From NCBI GenBank assembly GCA_020536535.1, contig JAHLWZ010001037.1, positions 1 through 26,774 on the forward strand: a stretch of DNA of 26,774 nucleotides, written 5' to 3'. The notes beneath the pieces were generated by a model. That model did no database searches, was not told the DNA's origin, and saw only the letters and a list, made by a program, of their open reading frames with translations. The DNA comes from Pelomyxa schiedti (Eukaryota; Evosea; Pelobiontida; Pelomyxidae). Below, in pieces: positions 1 through 12,248 of this stretch; position 1 is the stretch's first letter, and each line of letters starts with the position of its first letter. The position numbers and the translations under genes were made by a program.

Positions 1-2728
1 AAAGAACACCGGTAACTCAAATGGATGCTATAAAATTTCTACTCCTCAACTTCTCACAAATGGTCTACTCGTGGTCGTGTCTGGTGGAAAAGTCTTTATC
101 CTGTAAACAAGAGTGCCAACAGGATGTTGGGCCTCTTGTCCCTAGAAGTCTGGAATGCCTTGCAAACCTTGAAGGACTTGATGTGATTTTGTACAAACAA
201 GTTGTACTACCTGAACTATTGCATGTAATTGACACAAAATCCTGTTCTGCACTTCTCAAACGGCATTTAATTATTGAAATTCTCAGGGTATTTATTACAA
301 ACAAACCTTTTTCCTTCCTTCTAAAAATACCCAGAAATTTCCCTACGATTTTCATTTGAGTACACTTGATATCTTGCTTCATGCAATGCAACAGCAGTTG
401 GAGGACAGTGACATTTCCCAAGTGACATCACAGCTCCTGGATGTTATATTACGAACAGGGAAGGCCTCACGTACGACTTCTGCACCTCCAGCAGTTAACG
501 TTAATGGGAGTGCTTCTGGAAGTGCGAGTGGTAGCGGGAGCGGGAGTGGAAATATCGGGGGCAGTGGCAGCAGTAGTAGTTGGGGGAGTGTGGGTGGCCT
601 GAGAGGTGTCAGCTCTTCCGCAACAACCCCCTCGAGTGCTTGCCAATACTCAAACCAAGGCAGTGCCTGCCCAAGGGCTCCAGATTCAAGGGATCAAACA
701 CCATTGAAGAACTCCCCTGACACATGTAGTGATCATGAAGAGACCGCGAAAGTGGGGATTGAAAGCGAACATAGTGACGGTAGTTTAGGAGGTGTGGGAA
801 GTAATGGCGATTCTGCTTCAGTTTCTTCTGATTGTCTTACTATTGCCACGGCTGTTCTTGTTGGTGAGAGCAATCCAAATGCACCCAAGGACCCCAACAC
901 TGACCAACCGTCGGAGGATAAGAATAGAGTGATTGCACTATTTTCTGATTTTTTCCGTGAATGTCAAGTAATCAAGCACTTCAGTCTCATCTCCATCTAA
1001 CCCAGCAAAGGTCAAAACACAACGTTATGAACCTTTTCTTTCTCTACTTGTACATTTTATGAAATTCTGTGTAAAGTATTCACCTGAGAATATTGAGCTG
1101 TTAAATGAAGTTCTTAGTTGGACTGTGCTATACGTACAGAAAGCTCCAATGTATACCCTCCTGCAGCGGTTTTTTGCTTTTTCCCCTTTAAGGTGTTATC
1201 CATAGAGAAAGTAGAGAAAGTCCCGCTCTTGCAGAACTGTGTGAAATTCCTTTTTCGGGGTCGCACAGTATATTAAATGTACCCTTACCTTAATCTCTCA
1301 ACGTTCCTTATGGAGTACTCTCAGATACTGCGGCTTCCGTTCTATGAAAAGATTGTACTTCAAAGCCCTATCAAGAAATTGTCCCATTGAAAGTGCAGAT
1401 GACTGTCAAAAGTTTTTATCAATCCTACATTCTGAGATAGCTGTCAAACTTGAAGCGGTTTTCAGCATAATTCCTCTTCGTTGCCCTCATCTCTACAGTA
1501 GAATGAACAACAATTAATTGCTGATACAGTTCATTTAATTTCACCTGGGGATCAGAACAGTAGGCTAGAGGTGACCCTCTACAATCGACACTTGCTCCCT
1601 TCATACCACATACCATTCTGATGAAAGTTTATAGATATTAAACTTTGCTGTTGAGTTATTCACCAAAGGTGGCCCGACTCTTCGGCAACATGGCCTCTCT
1701 TGCCTCATATTTCATGCTCTTAGATCAGTTCAACATCAGGTATTCTTTCTTTCCATATGCATTTCCATTATTTTGTTTGACCCAACACGTAGAAGTCACA
1801 TGTAGAAACTACATTACTTTTCTGTTGTGAAACGAGCCAGCTTCTTTCCAATACTGGAAATAAAGAACTTGGGCTGAAATTACTCCTTCAAACGGCTACT
1901 GCAGCATCAAATAATTCCCTTGACGAACTTTGTAATACTTGCATGTTGAATGTTGGTTCTCTTTGTTTACGTTGTATGTTGTTGTAACAGTGGTTTCGAA
2001 GGCGTTCACCATTTATGAATATCTTCAACAAAGTGGCTCCTATCCTCATTTATTGATTCTCACCATTGGGACTTTGTATACCCTGCATCTTGCGGATACA
2101 AATAAATACAAGGCGCTGCTATCTGCAGTGTGCACTATCTTCTCAATTCATTTTCGCCGAAACCACGCAAGGTACTGGCGCAGACATCAGCACTTCCTGA
2201 AATTGAACCTAGATGCCGTGCATTTTTGCAACTCTCTTCGCTATTTTGGTCTCCCGAGGTAGGCCCCAAAATTGGTGCCAGAATACTGCCAACCACCATC
2301 CCGATTTATCTCCTCCCCAAATAATTTCCAGGGTAATATGTTTGAGGGTGATGCTTGCCTAGAATGCATACACCTAAGTTGGAGTGCTGCTGAACAATAT
2401 GAAAATGAAGCCGTAGCTGCCAAATTACTTGTGGAGGTTCGTTTTCCCACAAACACCCTAAAAGCAGTCAACACTTCCCAAAAACCAATAATTCCTCACA
2501 GCCAAGTAGGTACTGAACCAAGTTCTTCGCTGTGTTGAAGATGAAGGCCCTCTCACTACTGTTCAAGCAACATCACTAGTACTAGCAATCAATGCCAGGT
2601 TGTCAAAACTATACAACGAGGCTTCAGAATGCATCTTGGTTATCACCTTTTACCAAAATACCCTCGACTTCATCAACTGGCGCAGAGACAGTGACCCAGA
2701 TACACCCCTTCATCTTGTGAATATCTAA
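1..2728 (+). CDS. VPS35: VPS35 retromer subunit, 3' part (multi-exon)
   Basis: Vps35 is the alpha-solenoid scaffold of retromer, which retrieves cargo from endosomes to the Golgi and plasma membrane. The gene runs off the left edge. A likely exon at 146-287 (LEGLDVILYKQVVLPELL) joins 335-967 (FPYDFHLSTLDILL), matching the family block around FPDEFHLQTL. The next exon starts at 1011 after a 43-nt intron. Near 1270-1440 a block with FRSMKRLYFKAL matches the family's YESRKSMSCYVL region. The C-terminal exons carry AFTIYEYLQQSG (near 1999-2034), RCRAFLQLSSLFWSPE (near 2210-2260) and, after an intron, FYQNTLDFINWRRDSD before TAA at 2726-2728, all typical of the Vps35 C-terminal half. A Ser/Gly-rich insert (about 462-925) interrupts the solenoid. 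Middle exon borders (1150-1990) are uncertain. The gene is convergent with the serpin gene, 68 nt apart. Confidence 0.85.
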
Positions 2729-2796
2729 ATTTCGTTGATTCAAGAAAACAGCAGTGTTCAAACGAAAGTTTGTTCTATTTTTCCCTTGGTTTCCTT

Positions 2797-4599
2797 TTAC
2801 ACTGCATTGGGTGCATTGATAACACCCCCAAACAGAATTGCTTGTGTAGATTCTTCCAGGATGAAGAATAAGAAGGGTCGGTCAACAAGCATGTGGAATG
2901 ACTTAGCTGGTCTTGAGGGCATACTCTTGGTCTTCAGAACAACAGCTGTTACTGCGGCGGCTTCTGTGCCCTAGAAGTTAAAGCGTTAGGTTAAATATTA
3001 ATTGAGTGTGTTGTAGGAGAGGATAATGCAATACTGATTCGTTGACTTCAACAAAGGTCTTGTGTATCACAGAGGAGATGTAGACGTCATCGGGACTGCA
3101 CAAAGCTGTAAAGAAATTTGTTACAAAAAAAAAAATAGAACTGGGAAGAAAAGACCTCCGAACTGGGCTCCGTTACTGAAGGCTGTCTGCATTCCCATTG
3201 TCTTCAAAACTGTTTTCAGGTCATGTGACCATTCCAGTCGGAATTTTGGCATTTCGAGTACTCCAGCCATCTGACTAAACCCGCTTACCATGGAGGATGC
3301 ATCCTCCAGCAGTTCTTGGATGGTGTTCTTTGGCTTTGGGAGCACTACTACACTGTTTGGGATGTCAGATTCATACTTATTTCGAGCATTACCAGCAAAG
3401 GCTGGGTCCTGGGCCACTTCTGGGAGTCCCGTAACCAAGCTTAACAGCTTGAAATGTCTTGGTCTCACTGTGAATATTGGTGAATATGACGTGAGAGAGC
3501 CCAAAGAACAAACTGATATAAAAATCTCGGAGAATCTTTCGACATCATTTGAACGCGGATTGTATTTCCAGCTGCTGTTGTGAAATTCTTTGGGAAAGTG
3601 TTGCGTGGTTCAAATGGTTGAGTGAAGAGGCCCTTAAAATAGAGGGCGTTTATCAGAATTAAGGCAGTCAGAGGTGGTATAGTGTCAAGAATAGTTCTGC
3701 ACAAGATTTGGTACAAAAACTAGTATAAATACAGCATACGGTATGCGTCCCTTAGTCTTAGCTGAACACCAGGTGTTTACTGGCTCGGCACTTAATGGAA
3801 GAGGAAAAGCCTTGTTGTTTTAGAAGATTTTAAGGGAAGGTTGGGAAACCTCTGTATTGAACCCTGCACATTGACGTTGAAATGCCGGTGTGAAACTATA
3901 ACCAGTCTTTATCCAAGTAGAATTTGCAACCAGTACTTCAGAATCGCAAGCCTACCATATCTTAAGAAAAATTTAGCCAATTCGCGAGCCGAACCCGAAG
4001 TAGTCCGTTGGTGGTAGTGTAGAAAGTTGCAAGGCTACTGATAAGATTTGAGGGAATGCATAAGGTACTTATCATTTCAGCTTGAGTTACACCAACAGCG
4101 CCCGTCGAAACAAGAGATAGAATCTATTTCAAAAGGATAGTTTGTAGGCATTCCAAGATTACATTACACAAAGGGAACCTGTGAAATCGAGTAAGGGGAC
4201 ACAAAGACGTTGTCCGTATTGCCCTGGGAAAATGCCCCAAGTAAAGTAATGCCAAAGGAGTTGACCGAGTCTGCCAAGCTATCGTTTACCCCCCGTCTGC
4301 TGACCGTGGCAGTGCTTCCATGCCCCTTGGCAATACAATCCGCGCACAGGTCAAACTGGCACTAGGGCAGGTGTTGGCGTGGGGGGAAAAAAATATGAAG
4401 CTTGAGTTACCCCGCAACAATGCATTATGGACTGAATCGTGGATCCCTTTCGATCCGTTGTGATGTGACACTGATCACACGTGAAGCCCTCTTCATACCC
4501 AGGGTTCTGCTCCATCAAGCTGTCCCACGTTCGAGGAACCATCGTGTGTCCCTTGGGGCACACTAGGGCCGTACTTGTGCTCGTGCTAGTGGCTGCCAT
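2797..4599 (-). CDS. ZZ/DC1-like zinc module fused to a serpin
   Basis: Ten exons (4599-4411, 4361-4179, 4123-3995, 3951-3850, 3810-3740, 3696-3514, 3467-3393, 3352-3156, 3105-3035, 2970-2797) give 457 residues in frame. Residues about 10-80 hold a Cys/His module: CPKGH, then CDQC, then CCGCQFDLCADC and GH. The same exon (4361-4179) continues without a break into the serpin start (FVSPYSIS). Serpin landmarks follow: LILINALYFKG, VVVLPKP, LEMPKFRLEWSHDL, VIHKTFVEVNE, the hinge GTEAAAVTA and the closing VDRPFLFFI. The hinge is of the inhibitory type; counting from it puts P1-P1' at K415-S416, implying a trypsin-like target. No signal peptide is visible, so an intracellular role is likely. An upstream in-frame ATG at 4719 would add 40 residues but would leave only 53 nt after the dynamin stop. 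Serpin call very firm; zinc family label (ZZ versus DC1) inferred from spacing. Confidence 0.9.
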
Positions 4600-4772
4600 C
4601 CCTTCAACAGACTTTGCTTTGATTTCGGGTTTTTTTTCTTTGTGTTGTGTTTCCGGGATGAATTTCAACTGAAGAAATGTGTTATGTCGAGGCCTTTTGT
4701 GGAAAGTGGACTCGCGCAAAAAAGGACGTTTTCTTGATTGAGTTCCTGGTGTGTTGAAATGTGATGGACGGC

Positions 4773-7700
4773 TTAGAAGCCGTAACTTGATGATGAGGGT
4801 GTGGAGAGCCTCTTTTGGAAGATTTCAGAGGAAGCCGCTTTGGTTTGCTCATAGGCGGCCCTGAACTTCTTGAGGTTCTCGGTGCACTGAGTGGATTGAA
4901 TAATGGAGTGGGGGAAGAGAGGTTTTATATTACCTTTGCAAGCTGAATGTCGAGCTTGGCAGCGCGCTGTTTGAGTTCCGCAATGCCGAGATTGAACATT
5001 TGCTCGAAGGTAGAGTCACTTATCTTTCGGAAGTGGTCGATAATGCACGCACTTAGTTTCCTAAACATGGGGTCCAAGAAGAATGCGTTCATCTTTGTTG
5101 TTTATTTGGCAATTAACGATCTTTGCAAAAGAGGGAGTGCTGTACTTTGTTTCGCATGAATTTACAGAAGAAAAAGCGAACTCCACTGAAGAGTCTTCCT
5201 GCCTCTGTGCAAACTGGGGAAAATTAACACTTACAATGATGAGTGGTATGAAACCTCGAGTGTAGGTATCTCTGTCAACAGTACGAGATCTAGAATGGCA
5301 TATGTTTGTGTTCAAAGAAAAAGGTACTGAGTGGTGATAATACCTGGTCCCAGAGTTTAATGGCTCTCTCTTCATTATTGAGCGAACTCTTTCCTCTGTG
5401 TCAGTTCGGGCTGGCTCCAAAAAATTGTAACTACGGTAAATGGTTAGCTTTAACTGTCTTGAACTATATATTCTTACTCCTTTATTGCTCCCAGACCTCC
5501 CAGTAAGTCCCAATCAAGTATTCTTTAATAATGCGACAGTGAAGAAGAAGAAAAAAAAGTAGTCTTGCTACCGAGTGAACGTATCAAAGTCATCAAAAAG
5601 CTTCAAACGGCACTGTGTTTCAGTATTGTCAATAAACCTTAATCAAAATGTTAGGACAGAGCATTTGCAGAAAAGATGATGGTGTACGTGTTATAAACCG
5701 TGCGAAGCTCCGCAATAAAGCCGTCAAAGTGAGCCACTTTGGTCACCTCAGGATCTTGATTATCACCTTGCACAAGAATCGCCATTGCAATTTCAAAGAG
5801 ACGTTTGAAGATAAACGATGTGCGTGATAATACAATGTCAATTAAGGGGCCTGACAAAGATTAGCTAAGTTTAAGGAATTAAAAGGGCAGTTTACGCAAT
5901 GTTTGCTTTGCTTTCATCTGAACAATATCAGACGCCGCTGATTCGATGATTGGGACATTGTGGCATTTCGTTGATCCTATTGCACTTGCGACCTCATTCA
6001 TTGACGTTTTTGGAAACTCCCTACTGTGGGCAACATGCTCAAATTCATTTAAGAGCCGCTCATATTGACTACCGCCATAGACCTATTTCTAATATCATTT
6101 TTAACGTTCTCTCACCTTAGTCAAACCTTAACATCAGCATTTACAATGTCGAACTCTGAAAAATGTTAGAAACCCACAGAAGAGTAAAGGGTGGTAACCG
6201 AAGTCGTATTCTGGCCACTCAGAAAGGCCTTTGATTTGATATAGCAGAGAACAAAAGGAAAATACGGAAGGTACCACTTTGTTCTTTTTCTGCATGATAT
6301 TAGGTACTTTGAAAAATAATAACTCACAAACACTTACCTTCACTGAGAGTAAGCCCAAAAGTATCCGGATTTCCTTCTATGGACCCTAGTTGTACTTGTT
6401 AGACTTTGCTCCAGGGCTTAAGAGCTTGACCTTCTAGAAGCCTTTCGATTTTGGACATAAACGCTGAAGGAAACAGTTAATAATATATCCAGTAAGAAGT
6501 GGAGTAACCTTGGATAAAAACTGTTGTGTGTGCTTTGAGATCCTCAACATTACACTCTGCTAGCTCTCGCTGAGAGATTTAAGATGAATTTTCAACTTGA
6601 AAGTCATTGGATACTTTGACTGTGTGGATTTCTTGTTCAGTTCTCTTGCATGTTGTTTCCAATGTGCGCATCGTTGGAGCTAAGCTTTGTTGGTAAAGAT
6701 CTGACAGTAGGTGTTCCTGCCATGAGTGTGACTTTCACCTTGATCTTTCTCTACATACCAAGTGGTTCTACACAGAGAAATGTAAGAGAAAGAGTGAGCG
6801 TGAAATAACTTGACGGTACCTTAGCCTTGCATATTCCTATCTGAGGTGTAAATCTTCGAAGAGATCTCAATTAAGGAATAGAAGTCAGCACTAAATACCT
6901 TTTTTCATCAAATCCTGCAGAATTTCATTATGAAAATTTTGAAAGAAGCTAGTTAAAATGCCTACCAACTTGAAGCAAGGTACGGTAATCCTCTAAATAG
7001 CACTCGCGCATGGCTTCACGGTAACTAATTGGGTTGTTTGCACTATAATGTAAGGATAAAAAGAAAACCTTCTGGGGTCTAGATTTCTCCTCACAGGTAG
7101 ACTAAAGAAACTAAGAAAAGACCTTTTGAAAGAGAAAAAAAAACCTGATAAAGAATGGTTTCTTTTTAACAGTAAGGTATTCCCCTATTTGAAGTAAGTA
7201 AACGATCAATTTAATTGCAACTACCAGCCAAATACTTATCAGCAGAAGCTTGACTAGAAAATTCTTTTACACGATTGTCAAACCTAAAACCGTTCATCAA
7301 TTTTTATTGCAACTGTAACATCACACTTTGTGTTAATAAGAACAGTTCGAGAAAAAGTGGGATCGACTTCTTGTACAAGTGGGCGTGAAACAGTATTAAC
7401 TGCTTCCACAGTGGATTGCTTGAGAAAATTAAATGGATGAGCTTGGAGATTTAAAAAACCTCTAAACAAATGATGATTCTATGCTGTAAAAGAAAATGAG
7501 TCGGTTAACCCGAGTTGTCAAAAGGCATACCTTTGGCTCAATTATTCTTTGTACCATCTCTCTTATTTCACTCTGAACAAAGTTGTGTGGGCTTAAGAAA
7601 AAACGAGGGTGAGTATACTAACCCTCAATTTGTCATCTCCTCCTAATCTGAACCCTTTTTGATGTTATTGATAAATTTCGTTAAGGCGTCAGAATACCAG

Positions 7701-9376
7701 GTGTGTCATAGATATTAAGGTTACTGTTGGCTATAGTGAGTTGTGGGTAATTGATGTTCTTATGTTTGACCTGCAATTACAGTATTCAACACGAAGAATT
7801 ATTGGGGAAGGGGAAACGGAATCCCCCCTTCCAGCTTTTTCATTTGTCCTGCGGATTATTTCTTGCGACAAGCTTTCAACTGGAGTCTCTGTTGCCTAGG
7901 AGTGACGTTGAGTGTGGGCTTCGATTGTAATATGAAAATTACTTCAAATGGATCCTCATCAGCACTTCGCAATACTTCTTTTCTAAACCTGCACGATGGT
8001 TGCTCACGGTGAGGATTGTTTATCATCTGAACAACACTAAGTCCCTGTTTGCGGTTACGAGAAAATAAACCTGTAGAATAAGTGGTCGACGAGTTCCAAT
8101 ATCTTAAAGTTATGAGATGAATGAAAGAAATACACTAAGGAGAATACTGGAATCAACAATATTGAACCTTGTAGAATGTTAGTGTTAATTTGGAAGAAGT
8201 GTTATTACTGAAAGCCCAACAATGCTTCGATGAAGCTGCTCTTTCCATCAGATTGCATTCCAACAACCACCAGCTCTGGAGTAGAAAAAGATATCTGAAA
8301 GCTAATATGTGTTAGACAAATGTGTATTTAAGTTGACAGAAGTACTCGTGAGCAATTCCCTGAAGGTCATTGAATAGTCGATACAATTCTCTGTTTGACG
8401 ACGAAGCTGTCCTTTCCTCTTCTTCTAATCTGCGTCGCTCTTCCTCCACCTAGGAACGATGAACAAAAAGATTCTACCAAATAGTTCTACCTTTGCTCGC
8501 ACAATTCGGTGCCACTGTTCGTCATCTTCCCATGTACGTGCGCGTTTCCTGTTTGGTCCTGTTGCAGATTCTTCATCTTTGTGCGATGGCCGAGACTGGG
8601 TCTGGGGCTGTGGCTGTGGCTGCTGTTGGGATTGTTGTGGAGGTGGCTGTGGTGGTGATTGTACTGGTGGTGGCGATTGTTGTTGTGGGGGGGCTTGCTG
8701 CGGCTGTATTGGCTGTACCTACGCCATTCATATTAACGCAAGGTGTTAATAACTTATTCCTACATTTATCTTGGAAGAATGTAAGGATGGTGGCGGCTGT
8801 AAAGAAGAGACAATCTGGCCATTGACTTGATCTAAGGGGTGTTTATTTGGTGGATAATAGGCATAAGTGCTTAGTACCTGCACGTGCAAGGAGCGGATTT
8901 CTTCCAATTGTTGTCATAGGAGTGGACGGTACAGGGCTTCCTGCGGGAGTAGAAATACTTTGTATTATTTGAGCTACACCTGATGGCAAATGGATTTGTG
9001 CCGAAGTGTTTGTGCTTGTTGTGGGTGACCTTCCACCAGCGTGCAAAGGAGTTGCAGTAACTGTGTTGTTGGATACAGTAGAGACTGCTTGTGCAGCAGA
9101 TGCGGATGAGGATGTTGAGGTTGCTGTTGGGGAAGAACTTGAAGAAGTTGAGGGCGAAGAGGATGAAGAAGTTGATGTGCTTGTGGTGGTTGCTACTTCA
9201 GCGGGTGGATTTGAGACCGGGAGAGTCGGAGTAGGTGTAAATGATTCTGAGGCTGCAGGAGGTGAGGTAGTAGATTGCCCCAGAGGGAGCAAGTTAGATC
9301 TCGAAAATGAATTGGAGTGTTGAAGGAAAGATTGTATATCAAAAGGGAGTTGGGGTTTATTTGAGGGCATATGCAT
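4773..9376 (-). CDS. DRP5/Dlp-type dynamin-like GTPase with long N-terminal extension
   Basis: Large GTPase of the ARC5/DRP5-Dlp dynamin branch, which acts in plastid division in plants and in cytokinesis in Dictyostelium. About 20 exons with introns mostly 42-52 nt. G domain: P-loop GMQSDGKSSFIEALLG (near 8245), switch I GTRRPLI (near 8080), DTPG (near 7705), GGDDKLR, and FDNRVKEF (near 7250) at the expected G4 site. The stalk continues with QIGICKAK, SLAPTMRTLE, EGNPDTFGLTLSE, SQYERLLNEFEHVA and, at the C-terminus, MNAFFLDPMF and FEQMFNLGIAELK; stop TAA at 4775-4773. The first ~300 residues are unusual: a Ser/Thr-rich stretch (9376-8878), a Pro/Gln-rich stretch (8718-8491), a basic NRKRAR patch that could be a nuclear signal, and a charged helix. 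Exons joining the extension to the G domain are in phase with 44-46-nt introns. The true start may be further upstream. Confidence 0.88.
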
Positions 9377-9571
9377 TGCTTATATGTCGGTTATTATGTT
9401 CGTAATATGCGGGATGTACGTTACCGCGATTATGTTGAGATATGGGGACAACACCCTCACAAAAAATAAGAAAAAGGAGATCTTACAAAACACAACAATT
9501 CTGACAACCACGCAGGCAAGTAATGTCAAACAGGAAAAAAAAAGTAAAAAAAAAGAAAAGAATCAAACAGA

Positions 9572-9714
9572 CCAGCCAATTCCTCAGCAAGCTTGAGGTC
9601 GCTGGCCAACTGCTGAGAAGGAGTGATTTCCTTGTCCAAGTCATCATCATCGACGATTGGGTCTCCCATAACGTCGTGAATGGAAGAGCTGGACCCGTTC
9701 CTCTGTGTGCTCAT
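9572..9714 (-). CDS. Possible 5' exon: short acidic coding segment
   Basis: An ATG at 9714 opens an acidic, hydrophilic stretch (DPIVDDDDLDKEI, then QLASDLKLAEELA) followed by a GT donor and a pyrimidine-rich run typical of introns here. It lies between the Arf gene and the dynamin extension on the same strand. It could be the first exon of the dynamin gene (an acceptor near 9379 would be in phase with the downstream ATG) or a separate tiny gene. The intron would be about 190 nt, much longer than is usual in this window, so the link is weak. No domain recognised. Confidence 0.35.
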
Positions 9715-9850
9715 CGTGCCCAAACCAACACGAAAATCTGTTAGCGTTATTAAATCTCTTCCTCGAAAAAAATATAAAAAAAAATAAATTCTCCTTCAGA
9801 AAGAATTCTTATTCACAACAGATAACAGATACGACCCCTCATCGGAGTCT

Positions 9851-10541
<691 letters not shown>

Positions 10542-10826
10542 TATTTCGTTTGTTATTTGCTGTTCCTTGATTTTATCTCCATGATACCAATAGTTCCATT
10601 ATAAAAGCACCCCATCACCCTCGTTGTGTTGCCCACGTTGTCAACGACGTTTTGGAGGGAAATTCAAATCAACAGTTCTCCTAATAGATCTCAGTTCTTC
10701 TTCTGGCGTCAGGCAAAAACTTACTGGGAGCCACAATCCTCAGGGCCGGTGTGTCTAGCAAGGGTGGCAAATATTCAAAAATTGTTCCAAAAAAAAATAA
10801 TTGGGTGAATAAAAAAAACACAAGAC
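10542..10826. other. Intergenic stretch upstream of Arf
   Basis: About 285 nt with no supported gene. It holds A/T runs near 10788-10820 and is presumably the Arf promoter and 5' UTR plus the 3' end of upstream transcripts. No TATA box or other motif could be assigned. Confidence 0.5.
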
Positions 10827-11033
10827 CTATCCTGAGCGACGATAACGAAAAAGACCGCGTTCCGTGATTATTTTATTCAGCCAATTGGGATTCTGGCCTT
10901 TGAAGAGAAACGAATGGGAGCCCCAGAATCTTTCATCCGTGCGGTGGGTCCTTCCTCGTACTTGCAGTGAACAGGAGCAAAAATCGATGACACCAAACAA
11001 AACACATATGATGCTCAATATTTTTTTTGCCAT
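10827..11033 (-). CDS. Doubtful small ORF with signal peptide-like start
   Basis: A 68-codon ORF starts 10 nt after the RNA ligase stop. Its first ~20 residues (MAKKILSIICVLFGVIDF) look like a cleavable signal peptide; the rest is basic and has no recognised domain. Such a small gap leaves no room for a promoter, so this may be 3' UTR of the ligase. Splicing to downstream segments near 10760 is conceivable but I found no clean in-frame donor. Confidence 0.25.
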   Translation of the reverse strand: MAKKILSIICVLFGVIDFCSCSLQVRGRTHRTDERFWGSHSFLFKGQNPNWLNKIITERGLFRYRRSG

Positions 11034-11043
11034 AACTTGACAC

Positions 11044-12025
11044 TCAGTACATTACAATGTTTTTGATTGGAACGTTCTTGGTCCAGTGTGTCACATTGGG
11101 GTCAGGAAGAAAATCTGCCCGAACAATTTTGGCTCTTTGCTCTAAATGTGTCGCATTTTCTAACGAAATAATTAAGTAAATGAAGTGAATGTGATAATGC
11201 CCACCTATTCTAAGATAAAGGCCTTCAGCAGGTCCGTCATAAAAATCTGACCTTCTTCCTTGTAGCATTGCCAGCAATTGTTCCTTTTGTTTGGTTAATA
11301 CAGGAATAAAGTACAAAGAGAGGGATCCGCACTCTAGAAAATCGTCCCGAGGCAACAAGCGGGACTGTAGGAATTCCAGTTCCCTCTAGTTTTGCATTTC
11401 TTGCTGTTGTGCTCAAAAACTTCTTTGAAGGAATATCATAGATATCGAAAGCAACAAACGGAGATGGAAGTCTGGTGGCGTTCGTGAAAAGGAAATGAAA
11501 CGGAGACTTTCAACCTTGTGTAGTGAATTGAGTGTTTAATAGCCATCCATTCACCAAACAAGATAGTGTCTGGTGTTAAAATATCGTACAGTGCAGGTGT
11601 TTTGGAGACCCACTGTTCTAATCCCTTCCATTGTGTTGCCGCTGGGTGGTTTTTTTGTTTTAAAGTCAGTGGAGTATATATTATAATATTGGATAGCTCA
11701 CTTGCTGATGTGACCCAATGGCTCCTGTTTTGGAACCGTATTTGGTTATCGTGAGTTATGCTGATGCCAAGGTTTGATCCGTCTATTTTTTCTTCAACAA
11801 TAATGTCCCGTGATAAAAAGTCCCTAACATCCTTAGCATCCATTATCAAATCATCCCTCGAAGCACCTGTTTTTGTGTCAAAGTCCATAAGGTGGAAATA
11901 ATTAAAAAAATTAGTGGGAGCATCTCCCTAGTCAAAGGGTGTGGTATACCTCCGACATTAAGAAGGTGTTTTGTTCGAGGGAATTTGATGTTGATAGTGT
12001 CAGAATCAACTGACGTAGCAGCCAT
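11044..12025 (-). CDS. RNA ligase (T4 Rnl2-like nucleotidyltransferase fold)
   Basis: ATP-dependent RNA ligases join RNA ends through an enzyme-AMP intermediate. Five exons (12025-11950, 11866-11515, 11471-11333, 11283-11205, 11159-11044) give 253 residues in frame. All nucleotidyltransferase motifs are present in order: motif I EKIDGSN with the adenylated Lys, motif III ILFGEWM, IIIa FVAFDIYD, IV EGLYLRI, and motif V RAKIVRADF. The N-terminus KFPRTKHLLN followed by GASRDD is also typical of this family. No extra C-terminal domain, so this is a minimal ligase. It is divergent from the RING gene, with 223 nt between the starts. Repair or tRNA maturation are both possible; the substrate is unknown. 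Confidence 0.9.
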
Positions 12026-12248
12026 CCTAAAAGCAGGTTAATTACCAGTCAGTGCACCACGAGACTAAATAGATGAAACAAGTAAAGGCCACGGACTACA
12101 ATACTGAGCTGTCTTATTTGTACAGATTTCACGTGTTTACTGCGCGATTTGATGGGAAAAAAACAAACTGACGAAGAAACACAAAAAAACAGTTTAAAAA
12201 AGGGAGGTCGTGTGTCTTCTTGACGGGGAACTGGGAAAGGAACTCTGT

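Noticed and set aside
7043-7068. Apparent 26-nt intron in the dynamin gene, and similar 20-25-nt cases near 7770, 20500 and 21450
   Set aside because: Using the next acceptor or donor gives 43-52-nt introns in the same phase and a better family match, so no ultra-short intron is supported.
8459-8825. Plus-strand Gly/Cys- and Val/Ala-rich ORFs
   Set aside because: They are the reverse complement of the dynamin's Pro/Gln-rich exon, whose in-phase splicing explains the sequence better.
9006-9323. Plus-strand acidic Val/Glu-rich ORF
   Set aside because: Antisense to the Ser/Thr-rich dynamin extension; composition is forced by the repeat on the other strand.
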